Shown here: positions 14,977-26,900 of the stretch, piece after piece
Layout: each line of letters begins with the position of its first letter
How positions within the stretch are numbered: the stretch's first letter is position 1
Assembly: GCF_900112865.1 (NCBI RefSeq)
Contig: NZ_FONH01000001.1
Span: forward strand, 248,001 to 312,000
DNA from: Dyella marensis
Lineage (GTDB): Bacteria; Pseudomonadota; Gammaproteobacteria; Xanthomonadales; Rhodanobacteraceae
DNA length: 64,000 nt
Direction: 5' to 3'
Notes under the pieces: model-generated
Told to the model about the DNA's origin: nothing
What the model saw: only the letters and a program-made list of their open reading frames with translations
The model's database searches: none
Program-made: the position numbers and the translations under genes

Positions 14977-17900
14977 TTATTCGGCCAGCCGCCTGCGCTC
15001 TTCCGGCGTCAGCTGCTGCCTGGCCCGCGAACTGAGCATGCCGCCGCCCAGCACCTGTACCGGGCTGCCCGGATCGTAGCTGCGCGACGCGCCGCCGTTG
15101 CCGAGACTGGCGCTGCCATCGCCGTAGCCCAGCACCTGCACCGAGATCACCGAAGGCAGCTTGCTGCGCGCATCGTCCTGCTGTTGTTTCGCCATGTCCT
15201 CGGCGGCCTTGCTCACCGCGCCGGCCGCGGCGTTCGCCGCGTTGAGCGCGCCGACGTTGACCGACTGCGCCACCGGTACACCGGTCTTCTCGCCCTGCAC
15301 CTGGATGTTGTCGGCGTTGACGACCCGTGCCGCCGCCACGATCAGGTTGCCCGACACGCGGATGCCGGCGTCGCCCGCATCCACCGTGCCGCGCGGCGCC
15401 ACCAGGTACACGCTGCCTTCCGGCGCACCCGGCACGGTCTGCAGCGTGGCGATGCCGGCGCCGCTGACCTGGCCGCGCGCATCGAGGCGGCACCAGGCGT
15501 CGATCGTGCACAGGTAGGTCGGCGGCGGAATCTCCGCCGTGGTCTTGGCACCCTGGCCCGCGTTGATGTCGCCGTTGGAACTCCACAGCACCAGGTCGCC
15601 GCCTTGCTCGGTGAACACGCGGCTCTGCGCCAGCAGCACGCTGCGGTCGGTGAACATGCGGATGTCGCCCTGCTCCAGGGTCAGCACGCCCATGGTGTTG
15701 GGACCGGCCTGCACCTTGCCGCTGCTGTCCGTGATCACCGGCGGCGCCGACGCGCTGCCGAGCAGGGCCTGGCCACCCGGGCCAAGCACGGTGATGTCGC
15801 CGCCCTGCTGGGTCTGGATGGTGGTGCTGCGCAGGTCCAGGTCGCCGGTATCGACAGTGTGCTGCGCGCCGTTGAGGCCGCCCTGGCCCGAGCCGTTCGC
15901 GGTATAGCCCAGGCCCGCCGGGAACAGCGTGTCGATCGCGGCATAGCCGCGGGCGTACTGGCTGAAGTAAGGACTGCTCTTGTCGTTGTAGTCGGCACCG
16001 ACCTTGGCGAGGATGGCGAACAGCGCCTCGGACACGAACTGCCGCTGCACGTAGTCCGGCTCCTGTGCGAACAGGCGACGCGCATCCTGCGGCGTCAACT
16101 GCACGGTGAGCTTGTCCTGCGCATAGCCGGTGTCCACCACGCGGCCGGCGACGCGGCGCTGCATGAAGTCCACCAGCTCCGGCATCAGGCTGTCGACACC
16201 ATCGGCAGTGGCATCCACATAGCGCGCCATGAAGTCGGCGGTGTCCATGCCCGGCGCGATGCCGAACAGCACGCCGACGTCGGCGCCGGCATGCGGAAGA
16301 TAGGGATTGAAGCGGTTGCCGATCGCCTCGATGCCGGTTTCGCCATTGCCGCGGATCGTGGTGTTGCCGGCCAGCTCACTCTGGTTGGTCAAGGGACCCA
16401 CATGGCGTCCCGCCTCGACCAGCAGACTGCCGGGACCGCCCAGCAGCAACGCGGGCGCGAGCTGGTAGGCGCCCGGATCGTCCGCCCGCGGGCGGAAGGT
16501 CTTGCTGACCGGCATGTCGTAGATGTCGCGGCCGGCGGCGACCAGGGTGACATCCGCATCGTGCGTGTGCTGGCCGATCAGCGCCAGATTCACGATGTCG
16601 CGGCCGGCGCGGATCAGCGCCGGCTTGGCCGGCGTCAGCTGGACCGAGCGATAGGGAAATCCGGAGGCCGCGGTCACGCCGTCGACGATGTCGCCATGCA
16701 GCGCATACAGGCGCACCGGCTGGGTGTCGTTGCCGTGCAGCGGAACCATGGCATGCAGCAGCACGTTGTAGGGACTGTCCAGGCTGTCGATGTAGCCCAT
16801 GCCCCACAGCGCGCCGAAGCTTCCGCTGTCGCCCTGCGGATGCAGCGGCGACGGCAGCAGGCTGGCCGGCCCGTCGATCAGGCCGAAGCCGGAGCTGTTT
16901 TCGCCGGTGAGCAGCTGCATGGTGTAGACCTGCTGGCTCAGCGACAGATTCTGATCGACCAGCAGGCTCAGGTTGCCCTGCGCCGACGGAAACAGCGCGC
17001 CGGCGCCGCGGACATCGATATTGCCGCCCAGCGCGCTCAGGCCCAGCGTGGCAGGCAGGATCGCACCGGGGTTCCTGACCGCGTCGGCGGCGCCGTAGTC
17101 GAACAGCACGCCAGGCAGGCTCAGGCTGTCGAACACCACGTTGCCGGCGACCGAGACCGCCTGGAACGACGAGGCAGCGCTGTAGCCCTGCGCATCGGTG
17201 CGTCCGGCCGGCAGGACGCTGGCAATGTCGGAGCCGCTGCTCGCATCGGCCAGCACATAGGAAGGGTTGTAGACGCCGCCGATGTCCGCGCCGGCGCGTG
17301 CACGCACGTCGAGCTGCGCGTCCTGCAGGGCGAACAGCGTCGATACCGGCGTGGACAGGCCGGCATACGGGCCGCTGGAAGACGCTGCCGTGAATCCGAA
17401 GTCGGCGCCGATCGCCCCGCCCGCCTCGATGCTGCCCTGGCCCTTGGCGACGAAGTAGCTGCCGCTGAGGATGTCGCCGCCGGCGCGCACATCCAGATGG
17501 CCACCGCCGTAGGTCGTCACGCCCTGGCCATCCGGATCGGCCTTCCAGGTGGTCGGCAGCGAGACCGACAGCTGGCGGATGTCGCCGCCCGCCGTCACCG
17601 CCACGTTGCCGCCGGCGCTCATCACGCCCTGGCCGAAGTTGGCGAAGTTGATCGACGAAGCCGAGCCGTCCGCCGCATTGGCCGTCTGCATCCACGGCCA
17701 CCAGTACTGCGAGACGTCGGTGCCGGCGGCCTTGGTGGCCGAGCCGTCCGCATCCACCACCTGCTGGATGGCGTTGATGTCGCCACGCGCGTCGAGGCTC
17801 AGGTCGCCGGCATGCTCGGGATTCACCTGCCCGGTGCTGAGCATGGTCGGCATGTTGGCGAGCGAAGAGATCCAGTTCGGCCGGATCACCGACACGCGGG

Positions 17901-20900
17901 TGTCCGTGCCGGTTCCCTGGGCCGGCGCGCCGGCCGTGTAGATCACTGCGGGCGCGGCCGTGTCCAGCCAGTTCAGGTCGCCGCCGCTGGCGATGTCGAT
18001 CGAACCGCTGCCGGTGCGCACGGCGGTGGGCAGCAGCACGGCCTTGCCGTTGGTGGCGCTTTGCTGTCCTTTCGGCGTGTCGGGCGTAAGCGTATCGACC
18101 ACCGCGAAGTGGTTGTCGAGATTCACATCGCCCGCGCCGGCCACGGTGGTGAGCGGATCGACGGCATCCACCTGCGCGCCCGCCACCAGCCGGTACGAGC
18201 TGCTGGAACCGCCCAGCAGCGTCGCCGAGGCCAGCGAGGCCGGGCTGCCCAATGAGGGCATGTTGGACGGACTGTTGTTGGCCGCGCTGGCGGGCACCGG
18301 TACCTTGGTCGGGTCGCCCGAGGACTTCGGGTCGGACTTGGGCGCGAACGGCGCATAGAACAGCTGGCTGCCGGCGATGTAGTTGCCGACCTTGTTGGCC
18401 ACGTAGTTGAAATAGAGGTCGTGGCCGTTGACGTAGACCGCGTAGTCGGCGGTGTACTTGCTGTAGTCGCTGTCCACCGGCAGCAGCAGCGGCGACGGCG
18501 TGTTGAGCCGCTTGGCCACCGGGTTGGTGGCGAAGTTGGCGGACAGCCACGCCTGGTAGGCGGTCGCATAGTCCGCGTAGGCGCTGTACGCCGCCGGGTT
18601 CGGCGCCACCAGCGTGGTCGGGTTGTAGACGTAGAAACCCTTCGCCGTCGGCCCCTGGAACCGGTTGTACGCATAGGCCCAGGACGTCGTATCGCTGCCA
18701 TTGCCGACCTGGCCGATATAGGACTCGTAGTTGGCGTAGTAATCGCTCGACTGTCCCGCCAGCGGCGCCTGCAGCGCCTGGTAGTACGGATCGCTGGCGA
18801 TGCTGACGGTGCCGCCGCCGGGCGTGTAGCCCTGCGCCGCCGCGCCGTCGCGCAACTTGACCGTGCCGTTCCACAGGCCGTTCGCATCCAGGTACTGCTG
18901 CGAGACCTGGTAGTCCGCCAGCGCCTTCGCATAGGCCGGATCGGCGGGATCGGACTTGGGCGCGAACGGCGCGTAGAACAGCTGGCTGCCGGCGATGTAG
19001 TTGCCGACCTTGTTGGCCACGTAGTTGAAATACAGGTCGTGGCCGTTGATGTAGACCGCATAGTCGGCGGTGTACTTGCTGTAGTCGCTGTCCACCGGCA
19101 GCAGCAGCGGCGATGGCGTGTTGAGCCGCTTGGCTACCGGGTTGGTGGCGAAGTTGGCCGACAGCCAGGCCTGGTAGGCGGTGGCGTAGTCCGCATAGGC
19201 GCTGTACGCCGCCGGATCCGGCGCCACCAGCGTGGTCGGGTTGTAGACGTAGAAACCCTTCGCCGTCGGCCCCTGGAAGCGGTTGTACGCATAGGCCCAC
19301 GACGTGGTGTCGCTGCCATTGCCGACCTGGCCGACGTAGGCCTCGTAGTTGGTGTAGTAGTTGGCGGTCTGGCCGGTCAGCGGCGCCTGCAGCGCCTGGT
19401 AGTACGGATCGCCGGCAATGCTGACGGTACCGCCGCCGGGCGTGTAGCCCTGCGCCGCCGCGCCGTCGCGCAGCTTGATCGTGCCGGTCCACAGGCCGTT
19501 CGCATCCAGGTACTGCTGCGAGACGTTGTACGCGGCCAGCGCGTCGGCATAGCCATTGTCGGACACCGGCGGGGGCGGCACCGGCGGATCGGCCAGCGTG
19601 GCGCCGTTGTTCTGCTGGTAGAAGCCGTCGGTGATGCTGGCCTGGATATCCAGGTCGCCCGCGGCGCGTACGGTCAGCATCGGCGCCATGCCCTGATAGC
19701 GGTAGGCCAGCGCGATGCTGCCGTCCGGCTGCGTGGTGCCGGCGGCGAGGTTCCAGTTGGTCAACACCGCGATGTCGCCGCTGCGCGTGCCGTCGGCCGG
19801 ATTGACCAGCTCGATGCCGGGACGCAACTGCAGGTTGGCGATGCCGGCGTAGCGATCGCCGAACGCATAGCCCGGCTGCTGCACGTAGCGCATCAGCGTA
19901 CCCGCGCCCTTGCTCGCGTCGCCGCCGATGTAGCCGTAGAAGCCGGCATGGTCGGCATTGGCCTGCTTCGGCGCGAAGTAGTTGTTCTGCAGGTATTGCT
20001 TGAGCTGCGCGGCGTCCGCCGGCGGCGGCAGGATCTTGCCGCTGGCATCGGTCCAGGTGCCGTCGACCAGGGCCGGCGTACCGCCGCCGGTGTTCGTCGC
20101 GTACCAGCCGGCCGGATCGATCAGGCCGTCGAAGTGCCTGGACGGATCGGTGGCAGCATCCTTGGTGCTCCAGCGCGCATACGGCTCCAGCGTCACCACG
20201 CGCGCACCCTCGATGCCCGCGCCGCCGCCGTCGACCGCGATGCGCACGTCGCCGTTGGCGAGCAGCGGCGCGCGCAGGCTGACCGAACCGCCGGAGAACG
20301 CAGCGGACGAACCGCCGGATACGTCGATGCGCGCCTGCGGGCCCAGGTGGATATAGCCCGAGTCGGCGTACTGCACGTTCTGGTAGCCGTACTGGCCGTT
20401 GAGCGTGCCGTCGCCGGTGCCGCCGGTGCCGATCGCCACGTCGCCGCCGCGCTGGGCGGCGATGCTGCTGGTGGCGATCAGGCTGCCCGTCACGTCGACG
20501 CCGCGCTCGCCATACAGCTCGATGCGGCTGCCCGAAGGCGCGGAGGCATCGACGCTGCCGTCGATCGCCACGGTGCCGGCGGCAGCGGTGAGGAATACCT
20601 TCTGCGCGCGCAGCGTGCTGCCGCTCGACAGGTGCAGGTCGCCAGCACCGGTCGTGAGCTGGAACAGCCCAGTAGCGCCGGCGGACGCCGCCATCCGCGC
20701 CGCCGCATCCAGATCCATCGCGGTGCCGCTGCCCAGGGTGAGATAGCCGCCGCGATATCCGCCGACGGCCTGGCCGCGCAGGGTGCCGGCCAGCGCAAGC
20801 GACGCACCCGCCTCGGCATCCAGGCTGCCGGCATCGCCGCCGCCCGCCGCACCGGAGAAATCGAGCGTGGCGCCCTGCGCAAGGCTGATGCCGCCATGCT

Positions 20901-23900
20901 CGGCCAGCAGCGTGAGCGTGCCGCCGGACGCGTAGGTGGTGGTGTCGAAGAAGGTCTTGTTGATACCGCCGACGGTCAGCAGCGCGCCATCGCCGATGGC
21001 CAGGTCGCCGCGGGTGGCATGCACGTCGAGCTTGCCCGCGGGCGCCGCGATCGTAGTGCCGATCGATACGCTGCCGCCGCTCAGGCTCAGCGCACCGCCC
21101 ATGTGCCCGGCCGGCATCGCCGCGGCCGTGCCGCCGACGCGCAAGGCGCCGGTGGTGGCCAGGGTGGTATCCGCGCCGTCGCCGGCAAGCAGCCATGGCG
21201 TGCTGAGGTTGACGTCGAGGCTGCCGAAGTCGAAGCGCCCCGTGCCCTGCCCCTGCATGCCCTGGGTCGCGCTGGCGGAGAAACCGCCGAAGCCGCGCAG
21301 GCCGGTGTTGCCGGCGCCGAAATCGACTTCGTTAGCATGCGCCACGAACTGGCCGCCGCCGGCGGTGAATACGCCGTTGGCCGCGCCGAGGTCGTTGGAG
21401 AGACCGAGCCTGCCGGCTTCGATGTCGACCGTGCCGCCGTCGCTGGCGAAAGCGCCGGCACTGAGGTTGAGATCGTGCGCCAGGTCGATGCGCACCGCGC
21501 CGAGGAAGTTCATGTCGCCGCGGCTGCGCAGCGTCACGCTCTGCGCGCCGCGCAGCAGATTCAGCGTGTCGCTGCCGATGACAAAACCGCTGGCGCCGGC
21601 CGGCGCGATGGCGCCGTTGCCGAGGAAGGTGATGAGGTTGCTGTTGGCATCGATCGCCTGTGCCGACAAGGCCGCGGACGCATCGATCGAGGTGTTGCCT
21701 GTGGCGTCGAGGGTAAGCGCCGCACCGCCGTCGATGCGCGCGCCCGCGGCGATCGTCAGCGCGCCGCCGGGGTGGCTGGACACGCTGTTGCGTACGATGT
21801 TCGCCGTACCGTTCTGCGATACGCGCAGCAGCGCGCCGTCGCCGCTCACCGCCGCGATCGGCTGGCCATTGGCATCGGTGCCCGCGACCGCGCCGAACAC
21901 CAGCGGCAGGCTGCCCGCGCCGCTGGCCGGTCCGGTCGCACGCAGCACGCTGCCGGAATCGAGCAGCACGCCCTGCGCGCCGGTCTTGGCGCCGCCGTTG
22001 GCGACCAGCAGGATTTCCGCACCTTGCAGCGGATGCGCCGCATCGTTGGACAGCACCACGCTGTCCGCCACCGCCGTGACGCGATCGCCGTCGCCGCCGG
22101 TCTGGCGCGTGCCGCCCAGCAGCAGGCTGCCGGCGCCCAGCGTGCTCAGGCCATCGGCCGAAAGCGTGAGATAGCCATCGCGCGCGGCGGTGCCGGCGCC
22201 GACGACCTGGATCGCCTGCGCCGCGATATCCACCTGCGAGCCGCGGCCGCCCTTGGCCGGCGCCGCGGTAAGCGAGGCGCCGAGGTCGAGCGTGCGCGTC
22301 GCCGCCAGCGTCAGCCGCCCGGCATCCGCCGCCACGGCCGGCGCGACCTTGCCGGCCTTGTTCGCCAGGTTGGCGAAGAAGCTATCCGCATCGCTGCGGT
22401 TGTACTGCGAGTACTGCTGCCATACCTGGTCCGACTGCACCAGGAAGGTGGTGTTGCGCGCATCGCGCGCGCCGCTCAGCGCATCGGCGAAGTAACCGCT
22501 GATCGCCAGCGTGCCATCCGCCTGCGTCGCGTTCGCGCCCAGCACGCTGTCGCGCGCGCCGGTGTCCTGCACCACGCGGTAGGCGCCCGGCAGCGTCGCG
22601 TAGCGCGCCGGCAGCAGCGTGTAGTAACCCGCCGGCAGGCCGGGCGCACCGGACAGGTACACCGTCTGTCCCACCGCCGGGCCGGCGCCGCCCTGCTTGG
22701 CGAAGGCTGCGTCGTACGCGGCCACCGGCGCGCTGTAGCCCGGCAGGATCGCGTAGATCGCGCGGCCGTCCGCGTACTGCGGGACCTGCGTGCCGGAGGT
22801 GCCGTTCTGGTAGCTGGTGCCGTACTGCGCCAGCACGTCGCGCGTACCGCCGGTGCCGGCCACCCACTCGGAGGCCTGCAGATGGCCGCCGCCGGAAAGA
22901 TCGATGCCCGCGCCGGCATCGAGTGCGAGATCGGAACCGTTGAGCATGATCTGCTTCGCCGGCGGCGCGGTGAGATCCGGCGTGTCGGTGGTGAGGTCGG
23001 CGCTGTAGCGCCACTGCACGCCGTCGATGGTGCTGCCGTAGGGCACGGTAATGCCATCGAGCGATACCGAGGTAAGGCTGCCCGGCGCCAGGTGCACCGA
23101 CTGCGTGGCGACCAGCGGGAACAGTTTCGGATCGGCGCCGAGCGCCGTCGCCTGCGCGGTCGCATCGGTCACGCCCAGGATCAGGCTGCCGGACGGCGCG
23201 CGCAGCGTGCCCTGCTGTTCGATGTGGTTGGCGCTGAGCAGCAGCGTGCCGCCCGCCGACAACGGTGTATTGCCCTTGCCGTTGGGCAGGATGCTCAGCG
23301 TGGTGTCGATCGCGTTGCCGTTGGCGTCCGTCAGGCCCGCGCCGTTGGCCACGATGGCGAAGCGGTAGTCCGTGCCGGGATAAAGCTCGGCCGCCTTGAA
23401 CTGCAGGTTGCCGGTGCTGAACAGCAGACCGGGCCGCGGCTTGCCGTTGGCATAGGCGAGCAGTGCGGGCGCCTGGAAACGCACATCGCCGCTGGATTCG
23501 AAATCCGTTTGCGCCCAGCGCTGCAGATTCAGCCGGCCGCCGATGTCGATGAAATCCGCCTGCACCGACAGCTTGCCGTCGCCCGCCAGCGCAACCGGCG
23601 CTGCCGTCGGCACCACGCCGCCGGTGAGGTTGACATACGGCGCCTCGATGCTGACCTGGCCGTTGCCGCCGGCATAGCCATGGGCAACTGCGGACATACT
23701 CGTAGCGCCCGCGGGCAAGGCCTGGATCGCCGGCGTATCGGCGATGAAGGCGCGTCCCAGCGACAGGTTCACGTCACCGGCGAAACCCAGCGGCACGGCG
23801 AGCGGGAGATCGGAGGTACCGTTCTGCGACGGATCGGGGCCGATCGCCAGCGTGGCGATGCCCGAACCGGCGAGCCGGTCCACCGCGAAACGCAGCACGC

Positions 23901-26900
23901 CCGCAGGCGCTGCGCTGTCGATCGCGCCATCGGCCAGCGCGCCCTGCGGCAGCAACAGGCCCGACTGCTGGATCAGCACGCCGCTGGCCTGCGGCGCGCC
24001 CGGCTGCCCGGAGAGACGGCCGAGGCCGAGCAAGGTGAGCGTGCCGCCTTCGGCTTGCGTCGCGCCGCCGTCGGCCTGCAATTGTCCATCGAAGTACAGG
24101 CCCGCCGCGGCGGCGAGCGTAACGTTGCCCGCATCGCTCCACACCGGCGTGCCCAGGTAGGCGATAGCCTGGCCCAGCCCGGCCGGATGGCGGGTCGGCA
24201 GGTCGAAGCGGTCCGCCACGCCGGAGACGTCGATGCGGCTGCCCTGCGCCGCCACCACATAGCCGCCGCGCCCCTTCAGCGTGACGCTGCCGCCGTCCAG
24301 CGCGACACCGGTGCGCGGCACCTGCGGCGTACCGTCCGGACCGGCCACCGCAGCGGCCCATGGATCGAGCAGGACCGTGCCGGATGCATCCAGCACGGCC
24401 GCGTCGCCCAGCCATACACGCGCAGTCAGCGGCGGCAGGCCTGAAGGACGCGTCAGCGCATTAGTGGAGACATCGATGCTGCCGCCATGCGCGGTGAGCG
24501 CACCCAGCACGGTGGCGGCCTGCGTACCGGCCAAGGCGATGCTGCCGCCGGCGTCCACTGCAATGCCGGCGCCTTCGCCGACGCGCACCGCACCGCTCAC
24601 GCCGGCGTATTGCGGCGCGCCCTTCGACGGGTTCTGCGGATCGATCGACCAATCCAGGTACTGGCCGGCGCTGAGCGAGAAGCCCGGGCCGGCGCCGGTG
24701 GTGCGCGTGACATAGCGATGATAGGGATCGAGCGCGCCCACCGTGGCATAGACGCCCGCGGGATGCGCCGCGTCGGCCGCATACAGGTCCGCGCCGGTCG
24801 GCGCGAGCAGCAGCGCCTGATAGTCCGGCAGGAAGTTGTCGCGCGCGACGCGCACCTGCGTGCCCGGCGCGACGATGCCATCGGTGATGGCGGTGAGCTT
24901 GTAGCGGTCGAAGCCCTGGCCGGCGAAGAAGCCGGGATCGAGGTACAGGCCATTGGCCAGCGGCATGGCCGCGCGATCGCCGCCGACCTGGATGTAGTTC
25001 GCCTGCAGCGACAGCGTGCCGCCGCCGCTGAAACCATAGCCCAGCAGCTTGCCGTCGAGGCCAAGCCGGCCGCCATCGAGCCGGTCCGGCTGCTGCTCCT
25101 GCGTGCTGGCGTTGCCGTAGGTGACCAGGCTGATGTCGCCGCCGTGGCCTGCCGGCACGCCGTTCGCCATCAGCACCTGCCTGTCGGGCTGGACGTAGCC
25201 GCCGCCGGAGACATCCAGCGTGCTGCCTGCCTGCAGCAGCACGGAACCGGACAAGTCCTGATTGGCGGCGTCGTGAGCGATGCTGGCGGCGAGGCTGATA
25301 CTGCCGCCGTTGATGTAGCGATCGCCCGTGCGCTGGTCGGCGGCCAGGCCGCCGTCGTTCACCCACAGGCCGCGCGTGCTGAGCGCGGCGCCGTTGCCGA
25401 CGGTGATGTCCGGACGCAGCGTGCTGCCGTCGTTCGCCTGCATTGCCGGCGTGACCACGCCGGGGCCGACCGAGACCAGGTCGATCGAACCGGCCGGCGC
25501 GCTGATCTCGCCGAGCACGGTGACGCGGCTGGCGCTCAAGATGACGCTGCCGCCCGGCTGCACCGCAAGCGTGCTGCCGGCCTGCTGCAGGATCTGCGTG
25601 CTGCGGTCGCCGGTGGACAGCTTCACCGTGGCGAAGCCGCCGTCGCTGAGCATGCCGGTCGAGATCGGCAACCACCATTGCAGGTTGGCGTCGTGGCCGA
25701 CGTCGGACGGTTGCGCGGCGAGCGCCGCGTCCCATGCGGTATCCGCATCGAACGCGGGCGCCAGCTTGTCCAGCATCAGGGCGGACTGCTGCAACAGCAG
25801 GCCCGGCGTGTAAGTGAAGCGCAGGTCGGTCGCCGCCGCGGCCGGCAATTCGAAATCGAAGCTGCCGCCGGTGGGCTGCCTGCCCTGCTCAACCTGGTTG
25901 CGGCCGGCATAGGCCTGCGCGCTCACCTCGCCATCTAGCACCAGGGCGTGCGAGGCCTGCACGTCCAGCGTGCCGGCATTGCCGCCGGCGATGAAACCCG
26001 GATCCCAGCGGCGCGAGCCGGCCAGCATGCCGTTGTTGTAGGTCTGGCTGATGCCCCAGCGCACATGGTCCTGCGTGTACTGGCCGGCGAAGCCGACGTA
26101 GGTCATGTCCGGATCGGCGGCGGCGATGTCGTACACGCGGCCGTTGGCACCGAGCAGGTTGGGCGTTTCGATCCAGCCGGCCTGATACGCCAGGAAACCG
26201 CCATTGAGATCGAGCTGCGAACCGGAGCGCAGGATCACCTCACTGCCGTACAAGGACACGTTGCCGCCCTTGGTCATCAGCTGGTCGACGGTGCGCGGCA
26301 CGTTGTCGACGTAGCCGGCGACATTGAGGATAGGGCTGCCCACCCAATCCAGGCCGTCAGCGCGCGTGCCGCTCTGCGTGCTGTCGACCAGCACGTTCTT
26401 CTGCGTGTACAGGAAGCCGTTGCGCAGCAACGGCGAGTTGGCCAGTTCGTTCTGGCCGATGCGCGATACGTTGACCAGCAGCGCCGACATCGGCAGCACC
26501 ACGTTGGCCAGGCCGGAGACGTCGATGATCGCGCCGTTGTCCACGTAGACGCGGCCGGCGGTCGGCGAGACGTCGCCCGTATAGGCATGCGCCGCGATGC
26601 CCACCGCGGCACCCGGCGCCTCCAGCAGCGAGCCGGACTGCAGGTTGACCGTGGCGCCGTCCAGCGACAGCGCGCTGCCCTTGAATGCGGCGTCGGCCGC
26701 CGCGCTCGACGAAGTGGTCGCGCCGTCCTTCTCCGGCAGCACCGCGGTGACTGAGCCCGGCGCCAGCACCAAGGCACCGCCGCGGGTGAAGGACGGATTG
26801 CCGCCGGTACCATTGGCCTGGTCGCGCGCGTTCAGTTCGATGCTGCCGGGATAGGCGACGCTGGTCGACGCCAGCGCCACGCCGGCCTGCGTCACGTCGT

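Noticed and set aside
18332-19567. Possible CRISPR or other array because of strong repetition
   Set aside because: The unit is 618 bases, in frame and coding; there are no short repeats with spacers.
18421-24444. Open frame of 2007 codons on the plus strand
   Set aside because: It is the antisense shadow of the adhesin gene in high-GC DNA: Arg/Gly/Ala/His-rich, no domain, no ribosome-binding site. The minus-strand protein has clear TPS and repeat domains.
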